In this document: in pieces, positions 1-4,397 of the stretch
Position numbering within the stretch: position 1 is the stretch's first letter
How the letters are laid out: every line of letters starts with the position of its first letter
NCBI GenBank assembly: GCA_031281115.1
Contig: JAITFV010000326.1
Span: 1 to 5,487 of the forward strand
From: Oscillospiraceae bacterium
Lineage (GTDB): Bacteria > Bacillota > Clostridia > Oscillospirales > Ruminococcaceae
Length of the DNA stretch: 5,487 bases
Direction of reading: 5' to 3'
Translations under genes and position numbers: made by a program
Notes under the pieces: model-generated
The model's input: only the letters and a program-made list of their open reading frames with translations
Told to the model about the DNA's origin: nothing
Database searches by the model: none

Positions 1-3
1 TAA

Positions 4-116
4 AAACCACCCCGGCACTTCGTGCCACCCCTCCAAAGAGGGGAATTAGGCACTGCGAAATTAACAGGAAATTCCCCTCCATTGGAGGGGTGGCGGCGAA
101 GCCGACGGGGTGGTTT
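4..116. repeat. Long imperfect inverted repeat, MITE-like/dispersed palindromic element
   Basis: The left arm (4-47) and right arm (70-116) are near-perfect reverse complements around a 22-base centre. Each arm starts or ends with AAACCACCCC/GGGGTGGTTT and has a CACCCCTCC block and an inner GGGGAATT/AATTCCCC end. Each arm also holds a small hairpin of its own: GGCAC-TTC-GTGCC at 14-26 and CGGC-GAA-GCCG at 95-104. The arms differ mainly in those small hairpins, where pairing is kept although the bases differ, which suggests selection for folding or mixing of related repeat copies. There is no ORF inside. I recall similar ACCACCCC...CACCCCTCC palindromes as dispersed intergenic repeats in Firmicutes genomes, but copy number cannot be tested here. 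It lies 57 bases beyond the stop of the small membrane-protein gene and could also act as a transcript end. Confidence 0.75.
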
Positions 117-173
117 CTACGGCAACCTGCGCTTAAATATATATTAGCCTTATACTATTATTTGATTTTCATT

Positions 174-428
174 TTATTTATCATCACCTTTTATGCTTTT
201 CATTCTTTCTTCCATTTCTTTACCTCTTTGTAAGAAAGCTTGCTTGTATGGGTCGTTATTATTATTTTTATCAGACTCACTTGCTATCGATGCTAACCCA
301 ACAATGACTCCTAAAATCAAGCCACCAATTATACCGAATGTGCCGTTCTCAAATATGGCGCTACTTATAAAAAAACCAACAATAGCTCCTATGACCCCAA
401 ATATTAAACAAGATATTAAATATACCAT
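174..428 (-). CDS. Small glycine-rich two-helix membrane protein, function unknown
   Basis: This 84-aa protein is not recognised as a named family. Residues 2-26 form a hydrophobic helix with glycines at 11, 14 and 18, and residues 31-50 form a second one with glycines at 32, 35, 36, 40 and 44. The GxxxG-like spacing suggests tightly packed helices (glycine-zipper style). A short turn around E27-N28-G29 separates them, and a hydrophilic, charged tail (51-84), with an asparagine run at 55-58, follows. This implies an inner-membrane hairpin with the tail probably cytoplasmic. The ATG is preceded by GGGAGGG (437-443) at 8-nt spacing and by a near-consensus promoter, so it is very likely expressed. 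It is divergent from an XRE regulator gene whose candidate operators overlap its promoter. A toxin, immunity, stress or phage-related role is possible but unsupported. Confidence 0.75.
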   Translation of the reverse strand: MVYLISCLIFGVIGAIVGFFISSAIFENGTFGIIGGLILGVIVGLASIASESDKNNNNDPYKQAFLQRGKEMEERMKSIKGDDK

Positions 429-478
429 ACAATATACCCTCCCAAATTCAAATTTAACGTTTACACACCATGTATTTG

Positions 479-510
479 TATTGTATCACAATAAATGTGT
501 ATTGTCAATA
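479..510. promoter_or_regulatory. Pair of short palindromes overlapping the divergent promoter (candidate XRE operators)
   Basis: TATTGT-ATC-ACAATA (479-493) is a perfect 6+6 inverted repeat covering the -10 box of the minus-strand promoter. TATTG-T-CAATA (500-510) is a 5+5 palindrome covering its -35 box. Their centres (486 and 505) are 19 bp apart, close to two helical turns, as expected for cooperative dimer binding. Small XRE repressors commonly bind such short palindromes between divergent genes; that the adjacent regulator binds here is inference. AT-rich promoter DNA yields short palindromes by chance, so confidence is moderate. Confidence 0.45.
480..508 (-). promoter_or_regulatory. 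Sigma-A-type promoter of the small membrane-protein gene
   Basis: On the minus strand a perfect -35 TTGACA (508-503) is followed by a 17-base spacer and TACAAT (485-480), one base from consensus, with TG at the extended -10 position. The predicted start is near 473, giving a leader of about 45 nt before the ATG at 428. Two short palindromes lie on the -10 and -35 boxes. Confidence 0.8.
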
Positions 511-530
511 TACATATATGCATATTAATT
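502..530 (+). promoter_or_regulatory. Possible weak promoter for the XRE regulator gene
   Basis: TTGTCA (502-507), 17 bases, then TTAATT (525-530) is the best plus-strand candidate. It would place the start near 537 with about a 45-nt leader. The -10 is poor, and other AT-rich hexamers such as TATATT (536-541) compete. It shares bases with the minus-strand -35, so the two divergent promoters would overlap. Confidence 0.25.
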
Positions 531-543
531 CACTTTATATTTA

Positions 544-583
544 ATGTAAATCACGTTAAAATAGATTTAGGGGTGATTTACAT
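544..583 (+). promoter_or_regulatory. 11-bp inverted repeat enclosing the regulator's RBS and start codon
   Basis: ATGTAAATCAC (544-554) is repeated as its exact reverse complement GTGATTTACAT (573-583) across an 18-base spacer. The right arm includes part of the RBS (GGGGTGA, 570-576) and the first two bases of the ATG at 582. In RNA this would form an 11-bp hairpin that hides the translation start. In DNA the half-site centres are 29 bp apart, about three turns, so it could be an autoregulatory operator. Which of the two applies depends on where transcription starts. Confidence 0.5.
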
Positions 584-812
584 GAAAAAAGAATTTTCTG
601 AAAGTTACAGAAAACTCGGATTAAATATCAATTTTTATAGACGGGATAAAGGTTTATCGCAAGAGATATTGTCAGAATTAATAAATATTAATGAAAGAGG
701 TCACATATCAAGAATCGAAAACGGTCATTCTGCGCCCTCGCTTGACGTTGTTTTCGGTATAGCAAAGGCATTAGACATCCCTGTTTACAGATTGTTTGAA
801 TTTAGAGAATAG
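582..812 (+). CDS. Small XRE-family helix-turn-helix transcriptional regulator
   Basis: This 76-aa protein is essentially one Cro/C1-type HTH domain. Residues 9-21 form the first helix, 'LSQEILSELI' (25-34) the second, and 'ISRIENGHSAPSLDVVFGIAKALDI' (42-66) contains the recognition helix and the conserved RIENG turn, ending in the typical 'LFEF'. There is no extra ligand-binding, peptidase or dimerisation domain. The ATG at 582 is chosen over upstream in-frame starts because GGGGTGA (570-576) precedes it at good spacing and the domain starts right after it; a longer reading from 495 would add an unrelated AT-rich leader. The loop before the recognition helix (ININERGH) is slightly longer than usual. 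It is probably a repressor acting on its own gene and the divergent membrane-protein gene. Such stand-alone regulators are frequent in mobile or stress modules, but no mobile genes are visible here. Confidence 0.88.
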   Translation: MKKEFSESYRKLGLNINFYRRDKGLSQEILSELININERGHISRIENGHSAPSLDVVFGIAKALDIPVYRLFEFRE

Positions 813-822
813 CAAAACTTAA

Positions 823-848
823 GGGGCGGTAATCCGCCCCCTTTATTT
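823..848. terminator. Rho-independent terminator between convergent genes
   Basis: GGGGCGG (823-829), loop TAAT, CCGCCCC (834-840) is a perfect 7-bp GC stem, followed on the plus strand by a T-rich run (842-851). It lies 10 bases past the regulator's stop codon. It also lies just beyond the end of the opposing 58-aa gene, where the minus-strand tail TTAAGTTTT is weaker but may still work. Confidence 0.88.
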
Positions 849-858
849 ATTGCTGTTT

Positions 859-1035
859 TTATTTTTGATTGTTTTTCCAATCTTCAAATTCTTTCATAAC
901 ATCTTCAATATCGCTTCTTTCCATTTTTGCTCTTGTTTGAGCGATTTGCATAGAAATTGATTCAGGGTTAGATTGAGCTATTAATAAAGCTATCAGCTTT
1001 TCCTTTTCTCCGTGTCTTGTATCAGTTTGAGCCAT
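859..1035 (-). CDS. Small hypothetical protein (58 aa), charged and helical
   Basis: This short gene reads MAQTDTRHGEKEKLIALL and so on, ending in ...EFEDWKNNQK and TAA. I do not recognise a family. It is soluble and rich in charged residues, with a predicted amphipathic helix around 10-20, a second around 25-41 (SISMQIAQTRAKMERS) and a third at 43-53. It has no signal peptide, cysteines or membrane segment. The evidence that it is real is mainly upstream: a full-strength Shine-Dalgarno AAGGAGGT (1042-1049) 6 nt before the ATG, and a near-consensus promoter that would start transcription about 15 nt before the ATG. Downstream is the shared terminator at 823-848. It follows recR in the same direction but has its own promoter. 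A small regulatory, adaptor or antitoxin-like role is conceivable but unsupported. Confidence 0.72.
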   Translation of the reverse strand: MAQTDTRHGEKEKLIALLIAQSNPESISMQIAQTRAKMERSDIEDVMKEFEDWKNNQK

Positions 1036-1056
1036 TTCGCCACCTCCTTGAATTTA

Positions 1057-1085
1057 ATTGTATCAACTTTTAATATCTCTGTCAA
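1057..1085 (-). promoter_or_regulatory. Sigma-A-type promoter of the 58-aa gene
   Basis: On the minus strand TTGACA (1085-1080), a 17-base spacer and TACAAT (1062-1057) with an extended -10 TG give a near-consensus promoter. The predicted start is about 1050, leaving a 15-nt leader filled by the ribosome binding site. It starts only 5 bases after the recR stop codon. Confidence 0.8.
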
Positions 1086-1089
1086 GCGT

Positions 1090-1689
1090 TCATATCAAAT
1101 TCCTGTTTTCCATCGCCCGCACTAATGTTACATCATCTGCGAACTCCAAACTCGCCCCCACAGGCAGCCCGTAAGCCAACCGCGAAACCTTAATCCCCAT
1201 AGGTTTAATCAGCCTGCTTATGTAGCTCGCTGTCGCCTCGCCCTCGACCGTAGGATTCGTTGCCATAATGACCTCGCCAACGTCGCCGGAAAGCCGCGTC
1301 ATCAGCTCCTTCATGCGAATCTGCTCGGGTCCCGTCCCGTCCATCGGCGAGAGCAGCCCGTGCAGAACATGATACACGCCCTCAAAACCGCCTGCGCGCT
1401 CAATCGCGGTCACGTCACGCGGCGATTCCACCACGCAAATAATGTTTTTTCCGCGCCGTCCGTCAGTGCAAATCACGCAGGTTTCTTTTTCGGTGAAGTT
1501 TTGGCAGACGCTGCAACAGCGCACGCTTTCACGCGCAGAAACAAGCGTATTCGCGAAATGCTCAACATCTTCGCTTTGCATATTAAGCACGTGATAAGCT
1601 AACCGCTGCGCGGTTTTCATGCCGATACCCGGCAGCTTCGCGAACTGCTCGGCGGCGAGAATCAAAGGCAGAGGGGTGTATTCAGCCAT
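1090..1689 (-). CDS. recR: Recombination mediator protein RecR
   Basis: RecR works with RecF and RecO to load RecA on single-stranded gaps in the RecFOR repair pathway; it binds DNA as a ring-shaped oligomer. The 199-aa length is the family norm. Domains in order: an N-terminal helix-hairpin-helix with 'LPGIGMKTAQRLA' (19-31), a zinc finger with Cys59, Cys62, Cys71 and Cys74, and a Toprim domain (about 80-175) with 'VVESPRDV' (86-93), carrying the conserved acidic residue E88. 'YHVLHGLLSPMDGTGPEQI' (106-124), 'ATNPTVEGEAT' (143-153) and the C-terminal 'YGLPVGASLEFADDVTL' (173-189) follow. All key residues are present. The ATG has a modest AAAGGA site (1698-1703). It is the last conserved gene of the dnaX-ybaB-recR run, with a 60-nt gap from the 50-aa gene. 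No terminator is visible after it, so read-through into the 58-aa gene is possible. Confidence 0.98.
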   Translation of the reverse strand: MAEYTPLPLILAAEQFAKLPGIGMKTAQRLAYHVLNMQSEDVEHFANTLVSARESVRCCSVCQNFTEKETCVICTDGRRGKNIICVVESPRDVTAIERAGGFEGVYHVLHGLLSPMDGTGPEQIRMKELMTRLSGDVGEVIMATNPTVEGEATASYISRLIKPMGIKVSRLAYGLPVGASLEFADDVTLVRAMENRNLI

Positions 1690-1749
1690 TTATTTTTCCT
1701 TTCGTCCCAGCAAATAATCAGCAGACATATTAAAAAATCCGCTGTCATA

Positions 1750-1902
1750 TTATTTTTTCGTTTCGTCTTCTTTCTCTACATTGCTGCCGCCGAGTTTAAC
1801 ATAAATCTCGTCAATAACTTTTTTTAAAGTTTCTACGTTGTCTGTGTCAAGCAAACCCTTTACTAATGCGATGCTTGCAAATAATTCATTATTCGTTGCC
1901 AT
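1750..1902 (-). CDS. Small hypothetical protein (50 aa) inserted between ybaB and recR
   Basis: Translated from the sequence as MATNNELFASIALVKGLL, continuing to ...VKLGGSNVEKEDETKK and TAA. I do not recognise it. Residues 4-18 and 22-37 look like two amphipathic helices (LFASIALVKGLL and VETLKKVIDEIYVKL), followed by a glycine turn and a strongly charged lysine/glutamate tail, which fits a small soluble helical hairpin. It starts 17 nt after the ybaB stop, and that gap holds a strong site AAAAGGAGGA (GGAGG at 1908-1912) at 5-nt spacing, so it is almost certainly translated from the dnaX-ybaB-recR transcript. In the usual Firmicutes order recR follows ybaB directly. Its codons are more AT-rich than those of its neighbours, suggesting a later insertion, or a lineage-specific small partner of this operon. 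Confidence 0.72.
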   Translation of the reverse strand: MATNNELFASIALVKGLLDTDNVETLKKVIDEIYVKLGGSNVEKEDETKK

Positions 1903-1919
1903 GATTTCCTCCTTTTCTA

Positions 1920-2273
1920 TCAAAACCCCATTCCGGGTATATTAAGCCCTCCCGAAATCTTCTCAATCTCTGCCGCGCTCTCTTCATCGACTAACTTAAT
2001 AATTGCATTAACACCTGCGATGACAATATCCTCCAAGTCCTCGGGTGCTTCGGGGTCGATGAGTTCGGGCTTGATTTTCACGGATTTCAACTCATGTGCG
2101 CCGGTCATGACAAGCTCAATCATACCGCCGCCTGCCGTTGTACTCCATTCACGCTCGGCAAGTTCAGCTTGCTTCGCGCCAACCTGCTCCTGCATTTTCT
2201 GCGCCTGACGAATCATGTCGTTCATGTTTCCGGCGCCTTTGTTCTGGTATTCTTTTGGCAATCTCGCTTTCAA
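1920..2273 (-). CDS. ybaB: YbaB/EbfC nucleoid-associated DNA-binding protein
   Basis: YbaB/EbfC proteins are small dimeric DNA-binding proteins that coat the nucleoid and are encoded between dnaX and recR in most bacteria. This 117-aa copy has the amphipathic N-terminal helix 'MNDMIRQAQKMQEQV' (17-31), the core 'TAGGGMIELVMTGAHELKSVKIKPELIDPEDxxxLED' region (46-82, with A for D at one place), and the glycine-rich end 'GGLNIPGMGF'. The start is taken as TTG at 2273, overlapping the dnaX TGA by the four bases TTGA, with GAGG (2284-2287) 10 nt upstream. This gives the N-terminus MKARLPKEY, which I recall from clostridial homologues. The alternative is the ATG at 2225 (residue 17), giving a 101-aa protein. 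The overlap implies translational coupling to dnaX. Confidence 0.95.
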   Translation of the reverse strand: MKARLPKEYQNKGAGNMNDMIRQAQKMQEQVGAKQAELAEREWSTTAGGGMIELVMTGAHELKSVKIKPELIDPEAPEDLEDIVIAGVNAIIKLVDEESAAEIEKISGGLNIPGMGF

Positions 2274-3748
2274 CGCTCTTTTACCTCGATTCCTTTTAAT
2301 TTTAATGTGTTTTTGAATTGTGTGATTTTATCGGTTTGCAAAATATCACCCCAGCCGGGAGCAAGCACAACAGGCTCGGGAGGTAATTCCGCTGTAGGGC
2401 GTGACGCCCCCGGCACGCCGTCCAACTCCTGCCTTGTCAGCGGTGCGCCGTCTAACTCCTGTCTTGTCATCGGTACTCTGTCCGGTGGCTCGGGGGGCAA
2501 TTCCGGTTCTTGGAAAGATACCGCTGTAGGGCGTGACGCCCCCGGCACGCCGTCTAACTCCTGCCTTGTCATCGGTGCGCCGTCTAACTCTTGCCTTGTC
2601 ATCGGCACACTGTTCAACTGTTTCGGTTCTGCTTGCGGAACGTCTCCTGTATTTGACGAAGTGCGGGCATCGCGCCCTGCACACATCTCAATTACGCACA
2701 ACTCCGCGACAAGCTTTTTATCCCGGCTGCGCGATATGCGCTCGTAATACTCCTCAAGCGTGTTAAGGCACTTCATGATTCCCGGAAGCTCATACTTCTC
2801 CGCGAACCGCCGGTAATCGCCGGTTTCCTCCGGCAGCCATGAGATTAAATCTGTTTCGTCAGGCATAAGCTTCAGCAGCATTAAATTACGATAATGTCCA
2901 ATTATCTCGCCCAAAAACCTGCCCATATCCTTTGACTGCTCGTGCAGATAATTTATAATCTTAAGCGCGTTTGCAGGGTTTTGCGCAAGAATTGTTTCCG
3001 AAATCCCGAAAACGTGCTCGCTCCCTGCAACTCCGGCGGCTTCGCGCACGACTTTTCCTGTAATTTCATTATCGTGAGAAATGCAGGTTTCAAGCAGACT
3101 TAAAGCATCTCTCATGCCGCCGTCCGATAACCGCGCAATGAGTTCCGCCGCGTCGTCGGTAATGCTCACGTTTTCGGATTCTGCGGCGTTTTTGAGCGCG
3201 GCTGCACAATCCCGCATATTTACCCGCTTGAACTCAAACCGCTGACAGCGCGACAGAATCGTCGCGGGGACTTTGTGATTCTCGGTTGTCGCTAAAATAA
3301 AAACAACGTGAGCGGGCGGCTCTTCAAGCGTTTTGAGCAGCGCGTTGAACGCGCCCGCGCTCAGCATATGCACCTCGTCTATAATAAACACGCGGTATTT
3401 AAGGCTTACGGGAGCGTAGTGCGTCTGCTCGCGCAGAATACGAACGTCATCAACGCCATTGTTGGAAGCCGCATCGATTTCACTTATATCCGTTGCGCCC
3501 TTTTCGGTTTCCAAGCAGGCTTCGCATTTTAAGCAGGGGTTGCCGTCTTCGGGATTCATGCAATTGAGTGCTTTTGCTAAAATCCGCGCACACGTAGTCT
3601 TGCCCGTGCCGCGTGAACCTGTGAACAGATATGCATGGACGGTTTGATTATTTTGTATTTGATTTTGAAGAGTGCGCGTGATATGTTCCTGCGAAAAAAC
3701 GTCCTTGAACGTTTCAGGACGATATTTCCTGTATAAAGCTAAATAAAT
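2270..3748 (-). CDS. dnaX: DNA polymerase III subunit gamma/tau (DnaX), apparent ATT start
   Basis: DnaX is the ATPase core of the clamp loader, which opens the beta clamp and ties polymerase to helicase. From the ATT at 3748 the product is 492 aa. Seen in it: 'LYRKYRPETF' (5-14), Walker A GSRGTGKT (44-51), zinc module C63/C72/C75/C78, 'DAASNNGVDD', Walker B with DEVH (124-127), sensor 1 'ATTE', the SRC arginine-finger motif (166-168) and sensor 2 GGMRDAL (210-216), then the helical collar (to about 360). The tail (about 360-492) is proline-rich and holds two copies of a repeat with the core TRQELDG (four in total). A TAA lies six codons upstream of the ATT and no ATG/GTG/TTG lies between it and the Walker A motif; the first ATG (residue 64) would delete the P-loop. 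AGGGGTGGT (3752-3760) is a fitting RBS. I infer ATT initiation; a base error is the alternative. Confidence 0.95.
   Translation of the reverse strand: MYLALYRKYRPETFKDVFSQEHITRTLQNQIQNNQTVHAYLFTGSRGTGKTTCARILAKALNCMNPEDGNPCLKCEACLETEKGATDISEIDAASNNGVDDVRILREQTHYAPVSLKYRVFIIDEVHMLSAGAFNALLKTLEEPPAHVVFILATTENHKVPATILSRCQRFEFKRVNMRDCAAALKNAAESENVSITDDAAELIARLSDGGMRDALSLLETCISHDNEITGKVVREAAGVAGSEHVFGISETILAQNPANALKIINYLHEQSKDMGRFLGEIIGHYRNLMLLKLMPDETDLISWLPEETGDYRRFAEKYELPGIMKCLNTLEEYYERISRSRDKKLVAELCVIEMCAGRDARTSSNTGDVPQAEPKQLNSVPMTRQELDGAPMTRQELDGVPGASRPTAVSFQEPELPPEPPDRVPMTRQELDGAPLTRQELDGVPGASRPTAELPPEPVVLAPGWGDILQTDKITQFKNTLKLKGIEVKER
2389..2483. repeat. Direct repeat copy 1 in the dnaX tail
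   Basis: This is a 95-bp unit repeated at 2521-2615, an offset of 132 bp (44 codons), so the reading frame is kept. It begins with CCGCTGTAGGGCG and contains a 13-bp palindrome GGGCGT-G-ACGCCC (2397-2409). It then has two tandem 30-bp subunits, each encoding a P-(M/L)-TRQELDG-(A/V) decapeptide on the minus strand. The palindromic head encodes VPGASRPTA. Confidence 0.9.
2521..2615. repeat. Direct repeat copy 2 in the dnaX tail
   Basis: This second copy differs from the first at only a handful of positions and has the same 13-bp palindrome at 2529-2541 and the same two 30-bp subunits. The 37-bp stretch between the copies encodes a proline/glutamate-rich linker; its ELPPEP motif recurs next to copy 1, suggesting that a larger unit was duplicated. 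Confidence 0.9.
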
Positions 3749-3751
3749 AAG

Positions 3752-3760
3752 ACCACCCCT
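3752..3760 (-). promoter_or_regulatory. Ribosome binding site that decides the dnaX start
   Basis: AGGGGTGGT on the minus strand matches the anti-Shine-Dalgarno region over most of its length if G-U pairs are allowed. It ends 3 nt before the ATT at 3748, and the core G-run lies about 7-8 nt away. No conventional start codon in any frame lies within useful distance that leads into the DnaX frame. Confidence 0.6.
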
Positions 3761-3803
3761 GTATTAGACTTCTTGCGTAACTCGTTCGCGGAGGAATTTG
3801 CTG

Positions 3804-3936
3804 CCTAAATCTTCCTTACGGGCGCAAGCTGAACCGCAACACAAGCCGCTGACCGCTTAATGCTGCTCGGTTCCCCGCCTGACATGGTTCGCAGGGCGGC
3901 CTTGCGCGGGGCTTGAACCCGTAAGCAAGATTTAGG
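3804..3936 (-). ncRNA. ffs: Signal recognition particle RNA (4.5S/scRNA)
   Basis: The SRP RNA binds Ffh and guides ribosomes with membrane-protein nascent chains to FtsY. On the minus strand the apical domain reads GAACCATGTCAGG (symmetric-loop region), then CGG-GGAA-CCG (tip, loop 3871-3874), then AGCAGCATTAAGC, all diagnostic of helix 8. The common tip is UCC-GGAA-GGA; here both sides are changed and still pair. The rest folds as one rod: CCTAAATCTT pairs with AAGATTTAGG at the ends (3936-3927 and 3813-3804), then TTACGGG pairs with CCCGTAA, then CAAG(G)CCGC with GCGGCTTG. The rod is about 133 nt, between the small (about 110 nt) and large (about 265 nt) bacterial forms, and I see no clear Alu domain. 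Exact ends are uncertain. It lies 56 nt before dnaX, the classic Firmicutes position. No convincing promoter of its own was found, so it may be processed from a longer transcript starting before the Nudix gene. Confidence 0.92.
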
Positions 3937-3952
3937 AATTGTTAATTGTCCG

Positions 3953-4369
3953 TCAATATCTCATCAGTGCAATGAATGCTTTCGCTCTGTTCACGATAAT
4001 GCGGTCGTTATCGTATGTAAGATGGCTCATAGCCTTGTTGATTTCCACCCACTTGATTTCAGAAATTTCTCCCACCTGCGGGGAAATCTCGCGGCTTTTC
4101 GCCTTGGCTACAAAGTAAACAACTGTCTTTTGTGCATCGCGCCGCGGTGAAAACGTCACGGTTTCGCGGAAGCCGGTGTCTACGAAAACGTCAAGCCCTG
4201 TTTCCTCCTTTATTTCGCGTACTGCGGTTTCCAGCTCGGTTTCGCCCTCCTCAATGTGTCCTTTCGGGAACGACCAGTATCCCGATTTTACGTGCCTAAT
4301 CAGTAAAATTTCAGTGTTACCGTGAAATTTCCTGTAAACTATGGCGCCGCATGACTTCTCGTGCGTCAC
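3953..4369 (-). CDS. Nudix hydrolase, Ap4A-hydrolase-like
   Basis: This 138-aa enzyme is predicted to cleave a nucleoside diphosphate linked to another moiety using Mg2+. The full Nudix box G(x5)E(x7)REUxEExGU is present at residues 37-59, with G37, E43, R51, E52, E55, E56 and G58 all in place. The N-terminal 'SCGAIVYRK' strand and 'YWSFPKGHIEEGE' resemble the bacterial/NUDT2-like diadenosine tetraphosphate hydrolases, so Ap4A or a related dinucleotide is a plausible substrate, though Nudix substrates are hard to predict. The start is GTG at 4369: the overlapping ATG at 4371 runs straight into TGA, and AAGGGCGG (4376-4383) precedes the GTG. It is divergent from the ATPase gene and 16 nt upstream of the SRP RNA. 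Two overlapping promoters and a 20-bp palindrome precede it. Confidence 0.93.
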   Translation of the reverse strand: MTHEKSCGAIVYRKFHGNTEILLIRHVKSGYWSFPKGHIEEGETELETAVREIKEETGLDVFVDTGFRETVTFSPRRDAQKTVVYFVAKAKSREISPQVGEISEIKWVEINKAMSHLTYDNDRIIVNRAKAFIALMRY

Positions 4370-4397
4370 ATTTATCCGCCCTTTCCGATATTTTGAC

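Noticed and set aside
193..528. 111-aa plus-strand reading frame opposite the membrane-protein gene.
   Set aside because: It has no RBS, runs through the divergent promoter region and is antisense to a gene with a clear promoter and SD.
2389..2615. Repeats in dnaX as a CRISPR array.
   Set aside because: The 30-bp units are tandem without unique spacers and encode a continuous in-frame peptide.
2270..2700. Programmed frameshift in dnaX producing a short gamma form, as in E. coli.
   Set aside because: I see no A-AAA-AAG-type slippery heptamer with downstream structure before the repeat-rich tail.
2094..2747. 217-aa plus-strand reading frame with repeated peptides opposite dnaX.
   Set aside because: It is the antisense shadow of dnaX/ybaB; its repeats come from the dnaX repeats and it matches no family.
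3626..3628. CTG in frame just before the Walker A motif as an alternative dnaX start.
   Set aside because: It would remove the conserved N-terminal 40 residues (LYRKYRPETF and following), has no good SD and is a rarer start type in this context.
3560..3748. Possible frameshift or pseudogene at the dnaX 5' end, because the first ATG is at residue 64.
   Set aside because: The frame continues upstream without interruption through intact Walker A and LYRKYRP motifs; only the start codon is unusual.
3911..3926. GGGTTCAAGCCC on the minus strand resembles a tRNA T-arm.
   Set aside because: No cloverleaf, acceptor stem or anticodon arm fits around it, and it lies within the SRP RNA rod.
3928..3956. 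TTGACG (3956-3951) with TAAATC as a promoter for the SRP RNA.
   Set aside because: The -10 is weak and would start transcription inside the 10-bp terminal stem of the RNA.
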